NCBI RefSeq assembly: GCF_003231285.1
Contig: NZ_QKNS01000003.1
Coordinates: 434,001 to 498,000, forward strand
Origin: Hymenobacter sediminis
GTDB taxonomy: Bacteria; Bacteroidota; Bacteroidia; Cytophagales; Hymenobacteraceae
Direction: 5' to 3'
Length of the DNA stretch: 64,000 bases
Position 1 is the stretch's first letter. Each line of letters opens with the position of its first letter. Positions 15,422 to 24,026 of the stretch are shown here, one piece after another. A program made the translations under genes and the position numbers. The notes under the pieces are model-generated. The model was given only the letters and a program-made list of their open reading frames with translations, was not told the DNA's origin and ran no database searches.

Positions 15422-16815
15422 CGTCCGAAAATGCTAACCGAGCTGGTCTGGCCGGGCCGGATGGTGAAGTTGCGGACATCGGTGAACTTGCTGCCAGTAG
15501 CGGTTTTGGTGCGGAACACCAGGCGGTAAGCCCCCGGCTGCATCGGCAGGTTGATTTTGCTGCTACCCCCGTCGGGCAGGTTGTGCACCCACGTCTGCGA
15601 CTCGTCGTTATTGAGCCGGTAGATGCTGCCGTAGCCCTTCAGGTCCGATACGATGTTCAGGATGCCGGGCGCTTCGTAGGTCACGGCCGTTTCCTGGCCC
15701 TGCTTCACCGAGATACGCCGGATCTGGCGGGGTAGGGTCAGCAGTTCCACCTCGTAATTGCCGGCCAGCAGCTTCTGCCGACTTCCGAAGGGTAGGGCCA
15801 CCACCGTAGCCGGGTTGCCCTGGGCCCGCACCACCGCCTGCACCGTACCGTAGGGGTTGGGTGAGAGGCCGGGGTTCTGGAGCCAGAGTGTGCCTTGGGG
15901 CGTTTTGTAGGTGAGGACATTGGCCTTGCCGGGCCGAATGGGCAGGTTCTGCTGGCGCACCGGCGGCACCGTGTTAATGACCAAATCGTAGCTCTGCAGG
16001 GCATCGATGTCGAGCACGTCGGGTTTGCCCTGAGCGTCGCGGAAATGCACGTAGTTGTACTCCGGCTGCTCCGTGACGTTGTTGAGAAAGGTCATGTTCA
16101 CGTTCGATTCCACCGGCCGACCCGCCTCGTCGGTCAGGTTGACGGCCACCGTGGTTTTGGCCAGAGTCTGGGCTACTACATCGTTGAGGATGGTGCGAAA
16201 GGTCTTCACATCGGCCGCGTTGTAGTATTGCCCCAGGCATTCCAGCTGCTTGCCAAACTCCCGCTCGGCCCCAATGCCAATTACGAATGGCTTGAGGAAC
16301 ACATGCTTGCGCTGCAGCGCTACGGCCGTGGCACACGGGTCGCCCTTGCACGATTCCAGCCCGTCGGTAATCAGAATGAGCACGTTGCGGGCCGTGCGGT
16401 CCGCCGGAAAGTCCTGGGCCGACTGCAGCAAGGAGTACGTGATGGGCGTGTTGCCCTTGGGTTCGATGGTTTTCAGCCGCGCCTTGATGGCCCCCGCGTT
16501 TTTGGGCGCGAAGGCCACTTCTAGCTTCGAGTCCTCGCAGTTATTCTCCTTGTTCTCGTGCTGGTGCCCGTAGGCGCGCAATGCCAGCTCCAGGTTGGGG
16601 TAGGCATTGAGCGAGTCTACCATCTTCGAGAGCAGGTTTTTGGCCACGTCCCAGCGTTGCTGCCCTTCCCACGGCGCCCGCATCGAGCCCGACGCATCGA
16701 GCACGAACAGGATGCGGGTAGTTTTCGGCTTCTCAGGAGCTACGTTTTGGGCACGGCTCCGCCAGGGAGCCAGCAGGCTCAGCAGCAAGCACGTAACCAA
16801 AACCAAGTAGCGCAT
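15418..16815 (-). CDS. Secreted von Willebrand factor A (VWA) domain protein
   Basis: A 465-residue exported protein. A signal peptide (MRYLVLVTCLLLSLL, cleavage near SRAQ) is followed by a VWA domain with the metal-ion-dependent adhesion site 'LDASGSM' (D40 onward), 'GNTPITYSL' and 'LILITDGLESC'. The C-terminal half is beta-rich repeats like those of surface or carrier proteins ('YEVELLTLPRQIRRISV', 'YRLVFRTKTATGSKF'). It probably binds a protein or glycan partner in the periplasm. ATG 16815 is preferred to 16842, which leaves non-signal residues in front and lies close to a repeat. Coupled to the PhyH gene by a 4-bp overlap. Confidence 0.87.
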   Translation of the reverse strand: MRYLVLVTCLLLSLLAPWRSRAQNVAPEKPKTTRILFVLDASGSMRAPWEGQQRWDVAKNLLSKMVDSLNAYPNLELALRAYGHQHENKENNCEDSKLEVAFAPKNAGAIKARLKTIEPKGNTPITYSLLQSAQDFPADRTARNVLILITDGLESCKGDPCATAVALQRKHVFLKPFVIGIGAEREFGKQLECLGQYYNAADVKTFRTILNDVVAQTLAKTTVAVNLTDEAGRPVESNVNMTFLNNVTEQPEYNYVHFRDAQGKPDVLDIDALQSYDLVINTVPPVRQQNLPIRPGKANVLTYKTPQGTLWLQNPGLSPNPYGTVQAVVRAQGNPATVVALPFGSRQKLLAGNYEVELLTLPRQIRRISVKQGQETAVTYEAPGILNIVSDLKGYGSIYRLNNDESQTWVHNLPDGGSSKINLPMQPGAYRLVFRTKTATGSKFTDVRNFTIRPGQTSSVSIFGR

Positions 16816-16835
16816 GTAGGGCGGCGGAAAAAGAA

Positions 16836-16955
16836 CTGTCATGCCTGATCTGGCGTCGGCGGAGCCGAAGCATCTCTACCTCTGGCTAATTCTTGCGTGA
16901 GGATGAAGCGGTAGAGATACTTCGACTCCGGCTCCGCCTTCGCTCAGCATGACAG
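16836..16955. repeat. Palindromic intergenic repeat, copy 2
   Basis: Ends CTGTCATG (16836) and CATGACAG (to 16955). Inner arms GCATCTCTACC and GGTAGAGATACTTCG are also complementary, as are GGCGGAGCC and GGCTCCGCC. It lies upstream of the VWA gene and, with copy 1, brackets the VWA-PhyH pair inside the transketolase locus. Confidence 0.8.
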
Positions 16956-16967
16956 ACACATAGGATA

Positions 16968-17870
16968 TTAGTAGTCGCCGGCTTTTTCTACGCTCAGCTG
17001 CTGCAGGGCTTTTTCCAGTTGCTCGTCGTTCGGGGCCACGCCGTGCCACTTGTGCGAGCCCATCATGAAGTCAACGCCGTAGCCCATCTGGGTATCCATC
17101 AACACCATAATCGGCTGGCCCTGGCCGCTGAGCTGCACGGCTTCTTCGATGGTGGGGAGGAGCTTTTCGAGGTCGTTGCCGTCGGTTTCGAGCACGCGCC
17201 AGTTGAAGGCTTCGAACTTGGCGCGCAGGTCGCCGAGGCCACCGATTTTTTCGGTGGGTCCGTCAATCTGCTGGCCGTTGCGGTCCACGAAGGCAATCAG
17301 GTTATCTACTTTGTGGTGGGGGGCATACATAGCGGCCTCCCAAATCTGGCCTTCTTCCAGCTCCCCGTCACCCATCAGCACGAACACCTTCCGGTCGTCG
17401 TTGTTGAGCTTCTTGGCCTGGGCAGCCCCGATGGCTACGCTCAACCCCTGACCCAAAGACCCCGAAGCTACCCGTACGCCGGGCAGGTGCTCGTGGGTAG
17501 CGGGGTGGCCCTGCAAACGCGAGTTCAGCTTGCGGAAGGTAGCCAGCTCACCCACGGGGAAATAGCCCGAGCGGGCCAGCACTGAGTAAAATACCGGCGA
17601 AATATGGCCGTTGGAAAGGAAAAACAGGTCTTGCCCAATGCCGTTCATGTCGAAGGGCTCGGGGGTGTGCTTCATTACTTTGAAGTACAGCGCCACCAGC
17701 AGATCGGTGCAGCCGAGCGAACCGCCGGGGTGACCCGAGTTAACGGCGTGTACCATGCGCACGATGTCGCGGCGAACCTGGGCGGCAATCTGCTTCAAAT
17801 CATCCACCGAGCGGGTGGGGGTAGGCGTGTGCGTTTCGGAGGAAGCGGCAAATGAGGAATCCTGAGCCAT
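16968..17870 (-). CDS. Transketolase, N-terminal subunit
   Basis: A 300-residue thiamine diphosphate-binding half of transketolase. 'HAVNSGHPGGSLGCTDLLVALYF' starts the domain, and the cofactor motif runs from 'MGDGELEEGQIWEA' (Asp168) to 'DRNGQ' (Asn198). The start at ATG 17870 (MAQDSSFAAS) is preferred to 17984, because the extra segment is encoded by the inverted repeat region. The matching C-terminal subunit is at 13439-14395 on the same strand, separated by two unrelated genes. Confidence 0.92.
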   Translation of the reverse strand: MAQDSSFAASSETHTPTPTRSVDDLKQIAAQVRRDIVRMVHAVNSGHPGGSLGCTDLLVALYFKVMKHTPEPFDMNGIGQDLFFLSNGHISPVFYSVLARSGYFPVGELATFRKLNSRLQGHPATHEHLPGVRVASGSLGQGLSVAIGAAQAKKLNNDDRKVFVLMGDGELEEGQIWEAAMYAPHHKVDNLIAFVDRNGQQIDGPTEKIGGLGDLRAKFEAFNWRVLETDGNDLEKLLPTIEEAVQLSGQGQPIMVLMDTQMGYGVDFMMGSHKWHGVAPNDEQLEKALQQLSVEKAGDY

Positions 17871-17930
17871 GTGCTGAGTTAGGGTTTGATGGGGAAACAA
17901 AGGTAGAAAGTTGGGCCGGAGGGGAAAGAA

Positions 17931-18043
17931 GGTAAATGGTGACAAGTGACAGGTAACAGGACTGGCGGCAAACCTAGGTGGCAAAGCTGCCGTGCCTGCC
18001 CGACAGTACCTACCTCTTCACCTGTCACTTGTCACCATTTACC
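17931..18043. repeat. 24-bp perfect inverted repeat
   Basis: 17931-17954 (begins GGTAAATGGTGACAAG) is the exact reverse complement of 18020-18043 (ends CACCATTTACC), with 65 bases between. It lies in the space between bcp and the transketolase N-terminal gene. It has no T-run, so it is not an obvious terminator. Confidence 0.75.
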
Positions 18044-18065
18044 CATCACCTCACCTCAACCTCAC

Positions 18066-18095
18066 AAAAAAGCCCCGCCGAAACAGGCGAGGCTT
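18066..18095 (-). terminator. Terminator of bcp
   Basis: Minus-strand stem AAGCCTCGCC / GGCGGGGCTT (one G:T pair) followed by a T-run, 9 bases after the bcp stop. Confidence 0.75.
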
Positions 18096-18103
18096 CTGGT
18101 ATT

Positions 18104-18553
18104 CTATAGCAGCTGAGCTGCGTGGTTCTTGGTATCGACTTTGGTAATGACCTTCTCAACGCGGCCCTGCTCGTCAATCAGGAAGGTGTAGCGCATGGTG
18201 CCCATGTACTTACGGCCGTACATCGATTTTTCCTGCCACACGCCGTAGGCTTCCACTATTTTCTTGTCCTCGTCCACCAGCAGGGGAAAGGGCAGTTCGT
18301 ATTTGGTGGCGAACTTCTGGTGCGACTTCTCCGAATCGATGCTCACGCCCAGCACCTGAATGCCGGCCCCGAGCAGGCTCTGGTAGTTGTCGCGGAGGTT
18401 GCAGGCCTGGACGGTGCAGCCCGAGGTGTCGTCTTTGGGGTAGAAGTAGAGGGCCACTTTGCGACCCGCGTAGTCTTGGAGGCGGTGTGTAGCGCCGGTT
18501 TGGTCCTGGGCTTCAAAGGCCGGAGCCTGGTCGCCCACTTGAGGTAGTGCCAT
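18104..18553 (-). CDS. bcp: Thioredoxin-dependent thiol peroxidase (BCP-type peroxiredoxin)
   Basis: A 149-residue cytoplasmic peroxiredoxin that reduces organic and hydrogen peroxides. The peroxidatic Cys46 is in 'YPKDDTSGCTVQAC', with Cys51 as the likely resolving residue, as in E. coli Bcp. 'GVSIDSEKSHQKFATKYELPFPLL' and 'RYTFLIDEQGRV' are typical. Full length; start at ATG 18553. It lies alone between a terminator and a 224-bp space with repeats. Confidence 0.94.
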   Translation of the reverse strand: MALPQVGDQAPAFEAQDQTGATHRLQDYAGRKVALYFYPKDDTSGCTVQACNLRDNYQSLLGAGIQVLGVSIDSEKSHQKFATKYELPFPLLVDEDKKIVEAYGVWQEKSMYGRKYMGTMRYTFLIDEQGRVEKVITKVDTKNHAAQLL

Positions 18554-18573
18554 GGCGCGAAGATAAGAGCGAA

Positions 18574-18600
18574 GTGGTGAAACGGTGAAATTGTGAACAA
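18574..18600. repeat. Short 9-bp tandem-like GTGAA repeat
   Basis: GTGGTGAAA, CGGTGAAAT and TGTGAACAA follow each other directly upstream of bcp, an imperfect 9-bp tandem. Its GTGA theme resembles the nearby 24-bp inverted repeat. Confidence 0.35.
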
Positions 18601-18667
18601 GCGGCTGAGTGAAGCGGCTGCTATGGCAGGGCTGGCAGCTACCCGTCCTTCACGAAACCCTACCCCC

Positions 18668-18722
18668 TACCATATAACCAACCCTTGACGGGTAGTAGCG
18701 CCAAGGGTTGGTTACATGGTAG
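18668..18722. repeat. Long intergenic hairpin
   Basis: CTACCAT...AACCAACCCTTG pairs with CAAGGGTTGGTTACATGGTAG over about 20 bases, with a loop of about 17. It lies downstream of the lipocalin gene and upstream of bcp. No U-run follows, so it is probably a repeat or RNA-processing element. The rest of 18554-18777 holds nothing recognisable. Confidence 0.6.
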
Positions 18723-18777
18723 ACTCAAAGCAGAGGAAGGTTTCAGTACTCTAACCACAACAATCCGTCAAACTAGC

Positions 18778-19347
18778 TTATTCGCTAATAGGCTGGGGCG
18801 TGAATAGCAGGTTTTCAACGGGAAACCCCAACTCGCGGGCGTGGGCCACCAGCCGGTCGCGGATGCTGCGCTCCAGGTGCGGGGTGCGGCTCAGAATCCA
18901 GAGGTTTTTGCGGCCGGGCTCACCCACCAGGGCGTAACGGTAGTCGGAAAGGTCAAGGTCCAGAATCCAGTAGTCGCCCTCGAAGGGCCAGAAGAACTGC
19001 ACTTTCAGCTTGCTGTTGGTGCTGTCTACAGCGCGGGCCGTGGCAGTTGCTTTCTCCACAGGGCCGTTAATACCTTCCTTGTGACAAGTATTCACTACCC
19101 GCACGTTACCGTTGGGCTGCAGCTTATACTCGGCCGTAACGTGCTGGCAGCCTTTCTCGAAACGAGCCGGTAGGCGGGCCACTTCATACCACAGACCCAT
19201 GTACTTATGCAGGTCGACGTGGGCAGCGGTGGGCAACGATTCGTGCTGTTTCCGGCGCGTGTAAGCATAGGCCGCCGCGCCAGCCGCTACGGTAGCGGCA
19301 ATGGCTGAAAACAAAACCGGCCGCCGGCGTTTCACAAGGTTTGCCAT
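18778..19347 (-). CDS. Lipocalin family protein (Blc-like), membrane-anchored
   Basis: A 189-residue protein with the lipocalin signature 'YMGLWYEVARLPARFEKGC' followed by 'TAEYKLQPNGNVRVVNTC', 'VQFFWPFEGDYWILDLD' and 'LWILSRTPHLE'. Bacterial lipocalins of the Blc type bind lipids at the cell envelope. Blc of E. coli is a lipoprotein. Here the N-terminus has a basic stretch (KRRRP) and a hydrophobic helix (VLFSAIAATVAAGAAAYAY) without a lipobox, which implies a transmembrane anchor. ATG 19347 is chosen because upstream in-frame residues (to 19494) look non-coding. Confidence 0.87.
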   Translation of the reverse strand: MANLVKRRRPVLFSAIAATVAAGAAAYAYTRRKQHESLPTAAHVDLHKYMGLWYEVARLPARFEKGCQHVTAEYKLQPNGNVRVVNTCHKEGINGPVEKATATARAVDSTNSKLKVQFFWPFEGDYWILDLDLSDYRYALVGEPGRKNLWILSRTPHLERSIRDRLVAHARELGFPVENLLFTPQPISE

Positions 19348-19642
19348 AGAAAAGGGGGTAGGGGAAAGCTGGTTATACGCATGGTTGAGCCGGCGAGATA
19401 TGCCCAAGATGTGACAGACCAGCCCATCATGCTTCGCCTCCAGTGTTGCATAACGGGCTGGTAAAATGACGTTCCATAAAAACAGGCAAGACAATTCAGC
19501 GTCTCTGCACGAAGTCCTGGAAAATATGAGAGAGGTATCGGCTACGCTGGAAAGAACACGCAGGGAGATACCTCAAGGTCAACCGTAATGGCCGATTTGG
19601 CGGGTCAGCCGTATAGAATCAGGTTACTCTTTCCTTCCGATT

Positions 19643-20983
19643 ATGCTGCACCTAGAACAACTGTCGCTCAATATTCCGGAAACGTCCAAGCCCCGCGTGG
19701 TTATTATTGGCGGAGGCTTCGCCGGTGTGAACCTGACCAAATACCTGCCCGACGACCAATTTCAGGTTGTCATGCTCAGCAAGCAACATTATCATGGTTT
19801 CTGGCCCTTGCTGTACCAAGTGGCTACGGCCGGGCTGGAGCCCGAGTCTATTGCCGAGCCCATTCGCAAGCTGTTCGATGACCGCAAGGACTTCCATTTC
19901 CGCTACGTGCGGGTAACCAACATCAACCCCGCTACCAAAACGGTTACGACCCTGATCGGCGACGTACAGTACGATTACTTGGTGATAGGCACGGGCACCA
20001 AGTCCAATTACTTCGGCAACGAGCAGATCAAGCAGAACTCCTTTGGCCTGAAAAACCTGACCGATGCCGTGAACCTGCGCAGCCAACTGCTGCAAAGCTT
20101 CGAGCAGGCCAACATCACCAAGGACCCCGAGCTGCGCCAGAGCCTGCTGAACGTGGTAATTGCGGGGGCCGGCCCCACGGGCGTAGAGCTGGCGGGCTCA
20201 CTGGCCGAAATGCGCCAGCACGTACTCCCACGCGACTACCCCGGCCTCGATTTCCGGCTGATGAACATCTACCTCGTTGATGGCCTCGACCGGGTGCTGC
20301 CGCCCATGTCGCCGGAATCGAGCAAGAACACGCACCAGTACCTGGAGGAGTTAGGCGTTAATATCAAGCTCAACAAGCTGGTTTCCAGCTACGATGGCGA
20401 AACCGTGACTTTCAAGGACGGGGAGCAGATTAAAACCCAGACCCTGGTGTGGGCCGCCGGGGTAGCCGGCGCCACCATCGACGGCCTACCCCCCGAAACG
20501 GTGGAGAGGGGCCGCTACCTCGTCAACCACTTCAACCAGATTCAGGGCTTCGAGGATATTTTCGCCATCGGTGATATTGCCGTGATGAAATCCGAGAAGT
20601 GGCCCAAGGGGCACCCGCAGGTAGCGCAACCGGCGCTGCAGCAGGGGCGGCTGCTTGGCAAAAACCTGGTGCGCCAACTGCGCGGTCAGGCCTGGGAAGC
20701 TTTCAACTACTTCGATAAAGGCTCCCTGGCTATTGTGGGCCGTGCCCGCGCCGTAGCTGATTTACCCGGTAACAAGAGCCTGAAGGGCTTTTTTGCCTGG
20801 GTGGCCTGGCTGTTCGTACACATTTACTACCTCATTGGCTTCCGTAGCAAGCTGATTGTGATGACGAACTGGCTCTATCGTCTCTTCACTTACCAGCGTG
20901 GTACCCGCATTATCATTCAGCCCTACGTACACGCCGAGGACAAAGCCGGGCAGGAGTACATCCGGCAACATGTGAGTGAGTGA
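19643..20983 (+). CDS. ndh: Type II NADH dehydrogenase
   Basis: A 446-residue single-subunit flavoprotein that passes electrons from NADH to quinone without pumping protons. FAD-binding 'VVIIGGGFAGVNLTKYL' lies near residues 19-35, the NADH Rossmann motif 'VVIAGAGPTGVELAGSLAEM' near 172-190, and 'DIFAIGDIAVM' is the second FAD contact. The C-terminus has the membrane-attaching hydrophobic and aromatic segment ('FAWVAWLFVHIYYLIGF') and basic residues. Start at ATG 19643. Upstream, an 8-bp inverted repeat (GAGGTATC 19532-19539 / GATACCTC 19567-19574) could be an operator; this is weak. Confidence 0.93.
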   Translation: MLHLEQLSLNIPETSKPRVVIIGGGFAGVNLTKYLPDDQFQVVMLSKQHYHGFWPLLYQVATAGLEPESIAEPIRKLFDDRKDFHFRYVRVTNINPATKTVTTLIGDVQYDYLVIGTGTKSNYFGNEQIKQNSFGLKNLTDAVNLRSQLLQSFEQANITKDPELRQSLLNVVIAGAGPTGVELAGSLAEMRQHVLPRDYPGLDFRLMNIYLVDGLDRVLPPMSPESSKNTHQYLEELGVNIKLNKLVSSYDGETVTFKDGEQIKTQTLVWAAGVAGATIDGLPPETVERGRYLVNHFNQIQGFEDIFAIGDIAVMKSEKWPKGHPQVAQPALQQGRLLGKNLVRQLRGQAWEAFNYFDKGSLAIVGRARAVADLPGNKSLKGFFAWVAWLFVHIYYLIGFRSKLIVMTNWLYRLFTYQRGTRIIIQPYVHAEDKAGQEYIRQHVSE

Positions 20984-20996
20984 GGCCTCTAGCTGC

Positions 20997-21045
20997 ACAC
21001 AAAAAGAGCGGCTTTCCTAGTCCAGGAAAGCCGCTCTTTTTGTGT
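20997..21045. terminator. Strong bidirectional terminator
   Basis: A perfect 22-bp stem (ACACAAAAAGAGCGGC... / ...GCCGCTCTTTTTGTGT) with a 5-base loop, 14 bases after ndh. A- and T-runs on both sides. Confidence 0.9.
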
Positions 21046-21069
21046 GACTCAAGGAAGGTGAATCTAAAT

Positions 21070-21106
21070 AGAACGTCATGTCGAGCTTGTCGAGACATGA
21101 CGTTCT
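21070..21106. repeat. Short palindromic repeat, same family
   Basis: AGAACGTCATGTC / GACATGACGTTCT around GAGCTTGTCGA, a minimal form of the CGTCATGTCGAGC repeats at 43.8 and 57.8 kb. It sits between ndh and the M23 peptidase gene, 24 bases after the terminator. Confidence 0.75.
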
Positions 21107-21150
21107 ATCTGCTTCTCTATTCTCAGCTTTGGTTGCCGCATCCCCAGATG

Positions 21151-23160
21151 CTACAGCGTCACATGAATTACCTTTTCATTGCCGGCCTGGTCGGTGAGGC
21201 GCAGGGTAGCGGGGCCGCGCAAGGCTGGACCCAGTTTATCGTCGCGCTCCGAGAAGAGGGTAGCGTTTTTGTGCTCAAAGCGCAGCAGGCGGAATTGCCC
21301 GTTCACTTCTAGCTGGTAGCTGGCAATGCCCGAAAGGTCGTCGCCGATTTTGAACACGACCCCGCCCGGCCCCTTGCTAATCAGGCGGGCCGAGGGCGGA
21401 ATGGTATCGGTGAGAATACGGAACTGGCCGAACGTTTTGATGGGAGCCGTGATAGTGTTGCCCTGCCACTTGCCGCCCACGTAGGCGCGCCCCCCCTTAG
21501 GCGTAATGCTGTAAATAGCCGAGCGGCGCTGATCCGCTACAGGCGTTTCGGGCTTGAGAGTGAGAGCCAGAGTACTGTAAAGCGGTGTGCGGAGCTGCTG
21601 CACCGTCCAGAGGCCCTGTTTGTAGCTGGTTTGCACGTACAGCGTATCAAACAGCGTTTTGGTGTTGAAGCCCAGATTCAGGTTAGCCGTGGAAAAGCCA
21701 AACTCCCGACCCGAGGGAACCAGTGCCTGGCGGTCGAAGCGCTTGGTTACGCTCCCGAACTGCAAGGAGTCGGGGCGGCCGGCGCGCAGGTCGTAGAGGT
21801 ACACGTTCTGGCTTTGCTCGGTGTAGCTGGGCTTGAGCGTGAGGCGGCGGTTGCCGCGGTAAAGCGTGAGGTTGCCGCCCACCGATGCCGTGTCCGGATC
21901 AGCAGCGGTAGCTACCAGCAGGTTGCGGCTGATATCGTAGCGCAGGTTCTGGGTCTTTACGGCCGCTGAGCGGGTTTTGCGGTAGGCGGGCTCCGTACCG
22001 CGCAACACGAAGCGCAACGGTGTCATGTTGCCGTAGGAGTCGCTCATCCGGATTTCCACGCTGTAGAGCTGGCCCGGCTCTACGCGCAGTTTTCCTTTGC
22101 TGGGGCCGGTTTTGTAGATACTCAGCTCGTTGCCATCATCCACAAAAAGCTTTTCCAGCTGCCGGCCCTGGGTAGCGCGCCACTCGTAGTCCATGTGCTG
22201 GTTCACTTGGCGGGAGCCCTCCGGAAACGGAATGTCATCGATGACGTGGGCGTAGTGCGGCTGGCCGTTCACCAGCACTTCTACCTTCTGAAAGCCGTTC
22301 TTGTTCCAGGCCTGATCGAACCTATCGAAACCCTGCACCAGCAGCCCTACCGTACCGTTGGCCGCAATGGTATCGGCCCACACGTAGCCACCGCCGTTGG
22401 GCAGGGCTGGTGCTTTCGGCACGAACACCGCCTTGCCAAAGCGGCCCTGCACGCGGGCATTGATATCCAGGGCTTCCACTGCAAAGGCCTGCAAAGAGGG
22501 CGCTACGTGGTCCTGAATTTCCTGGAAACCGCCCCACTGCAAAGGGTTGAGCTGACCGCCCTCGGCCGTGCGCACCTCCCAGTGCAGGTGCGGACCGGCC
22601 GACCCGCCGGTGTTCCCCGACAAGGCTACTACCTCGCCACGCTTCACCGGAAACTGGTCGGGCTTGAAGAACAGCTCCAGCTCGTAGGTTTTCTTTTCGT
22701 ACTGCTGGCGGCGCATTTCTTCCGCCACCGGCCCCCGGAAGTGGTTGAGGTGGCCGTACACCGTCGTCAGGCCGTTGGGGTGGGTAATGTAAAGCACATT
22801 GCCGTAGCCGAAGCTGCTCTGCTTCATGCGCGAGATGTAGCCATCGGCGGCGGCGTACACCGGCAAATCCACCCGGCCATCGGTCTTGATGTCGAGGCCG
22901 CCGTGGAAGTGGTTGGGGCGCAGCTCGCCCATGCTGGCGGCCAGAAAGTTCTGCTGGCCGGGCTTGATGGGAAACAGGAAATAGCCCTGTGGCACTTCGG
23001 GGCGCTTGCCGGGGGTAGGGGCCGGTGCTTGGGCCACTTTAGGCTCCGTGGTAGAGTCGGGCTCTTGGCCTCCGCACGAAGCTGGCTGCAGCCCCAGCAA
23101 CAGAAAAGGAAAGGCTACGCTGAGCAGGCGGCGCGGCCGGGTATTCAACAAATCAGGCAT
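21151..23160 (-). CDS. M23 family metallopeptidase, exported
   Basis: A 669-residue exported protein. A hydrophobic leader (LLSVAFPFLLLGLQ) ends in a possible lipobox 'PASC' (Cys29). The peptidase M23 (LytM-like) domain has zinc ligands His86 and Asp90 in 'HFHGGLDI' and His193 in 'GPHLHWEV' (with His191). Such enzymes cut peptidoglycan cross-bridges. The remaining about 450 residues are beta-rich and include an Ig-like ending 'RLISKGPGGVVFKIGDDLSGIASYQLEVNGQFRLL', a C-terminal arrangement common in large Bacteroidota M23 proteins. Start at ATG 23160. Confidence 0.9.
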   Translation of the reverse strand: MPDLLNTRPRRLLSVAFPFLLLGLQPASCGGQEPDSTTEPKVAQAPAPTPGKRPEVPQGYFLFPIKPGQQNFLAASMGELRPNHFHGGLDIKTDGRVDLPVYAAADGYISRMKQSSFGYGNVLYITHPNGLTTVYGHLNHFRGPVAEEMRRQQYEKKTYELELFFKPDQFPVKRGEVVALSGNTGGSAGPHLHWEVRTAEGGQLNPLQWGGFQEIQDHVAPSLQAFAVEALDINARVQGRFGKAVFVPKAPALPNGGGYVWADTIAANGTVGLLVQGFDRFDQAWNKNGFQKVEVLVNGQPHYAHVIDDIPFPEGSRQVNQHMDYEWRATQGRQLEKLFVDDGNELSIYKTGPSKGKLRVEPGQLYSVEIRMSDSYGNMTPLRFVLRGTEPAYRKTRSAAVKTQNLRYDISRNLLVATAADPDTASVGGNLTLYRGNRRLTLKPSYTEQSQNVYLYDLRAGRPDSLQFGSVTKRFDRQALVPSGREFGFSTANLNLGFNTKTLFDTLYVQTSYKQGLWTVQQLRTPLYSTLALTLKPETPVADQRRSAIYSITPKGGRAYVGGKWQGNTITAPIKTFGQFRILTDTIPPSARLISKGPGGVVFKIGDDLSGIASYQLEVNGQFRLLRFEHKNATLFSERDDKLGPALRGPATLRLTDQAGNEKVIHVTL

Positions 23161-23327
23161 TCAGGAAAGGAAATCAGCAGCGGAAAAAGGTGGCGCTGGC
23201 GCCAGTGGGCATGGGCAAGCCATTATCGTGCCTTCCCGGACGCAAAGCCCGGTGGCAAGGTTGCGCAGAAAGCAAGAACGCGCCAGGAGGCAAAAGCACA
23301 TTGCAGCTGCTAGCAGGGGTAGGGTCC

Positions 23328-23380
23328 GGCTGTCATTCTGAGCTTTCTGTGTCTCCATCAGAAGGCTCAGAATGACAGCC
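23328..23380. repeat. Palindromic intergenic repeat, short copy
   Basis: GGCTGTCATTCTGAGC (23328-23343) and GCTCAGAATGACAGCC (23365-23380) are perfect inverted copies around a 21-base loop. It lies in the gap between the FAH-family gene and the M23 peptidase gene. Confidence 0.78.
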
Positions 23381-23411
23381 AGAGCTTAGGAATAACTAAA
23401 CCTTTGCACCC

Positions 23412-24026
23412 CTATTTCACGGCCAGATCCAGCAGCTTCTCGCCAGCCAGATACCCGGTCAGTTGGTCCCCAATTTTCACGGGACCTACGCCGCTGGGCG
23501 TGCCCGTGAAAATCAGGTCGCCCATTTTCAGGGTGATAAACTGGGAGATATAGCTGATGATTTTGTTGAAGTCGTGAAGCATGAGGCTGGAGTTGCCCTG
23601 CTGGCGCACCTCGCCGTTTACTTCCAGGCGGAAATCGATGTTTTCGAGGTCTGGGAAATCCGTAACGGGCTTGAACTCCTGCGAAATCGGGGCTGAACCG
23701 TCGAAGCCTTTGGCCAGCTCCCAGGGTAGGCCCTTGCTTTTCAGCTTGCTCTGCAGGTCGCGGGCCGTGAAGTCGATGCCCAGCCCGATGGCGTCGAAGT
23801 AGGTAGGGGCAAACTTCTCGTCGATGTTCTTGCCGTTTTTGCAGATGCGGAGCACCAGCTCAATTTCGTGGTGAATGTCCTGGGAGAAATCGGGCATAAA
23901 AAACGGCTGGTTGCGCTGGAGCAGGGCCGTATCGGGCTTGGCGAAGATGACGGGCGCGTCGGGCGTTTCGTTCTGAAGTTCAGCGATGTGTTCAGCGTAG
24001 TTGCGGCCGATGCAGAGGATTTTCAT
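23412..24026 (-). CDS. Fumarylacetoacetate hydrolase (FAH) family protein
   Basis: A 204-residue single-domain FAH-fold protein: 'MKILCIGRNYAEHIAEL', 'PVIFAKPDTALL' and the metal-site motif 'IHHEIELVLRI', followed by 'GLGIDFTARDLQ', 'KGFDGSAPIS' and 'LIFTGTPSGVGPVKIGD'. Small members are usually acylpyruvate hydrolases or oxaloacetate decarboxylases. The exact substrate is uncertain. Start at ATG 24026; divergent from the M48 gene across a 298-bp region with no recognisable element. Confidence 0.9.
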   Translation of the reverse strand: MKILCIGRNYAEHIAELQNETPDAPVIFAKPDTALLQRNQPFFMPDFSQDIHHEIELVLRICKNGKNIDEKFAPTYFDAIGLGIDFTARDLQSKLKSKGLPWELAKGFDGSAPISQEFKPVTDFPDLENIDFRLEVNGEVRQQGNSSLMLHDFNKIISYISQFITLKMGDLIFTGTPSGVGPVKIGDQLTGYLAGEKLLDLAVK

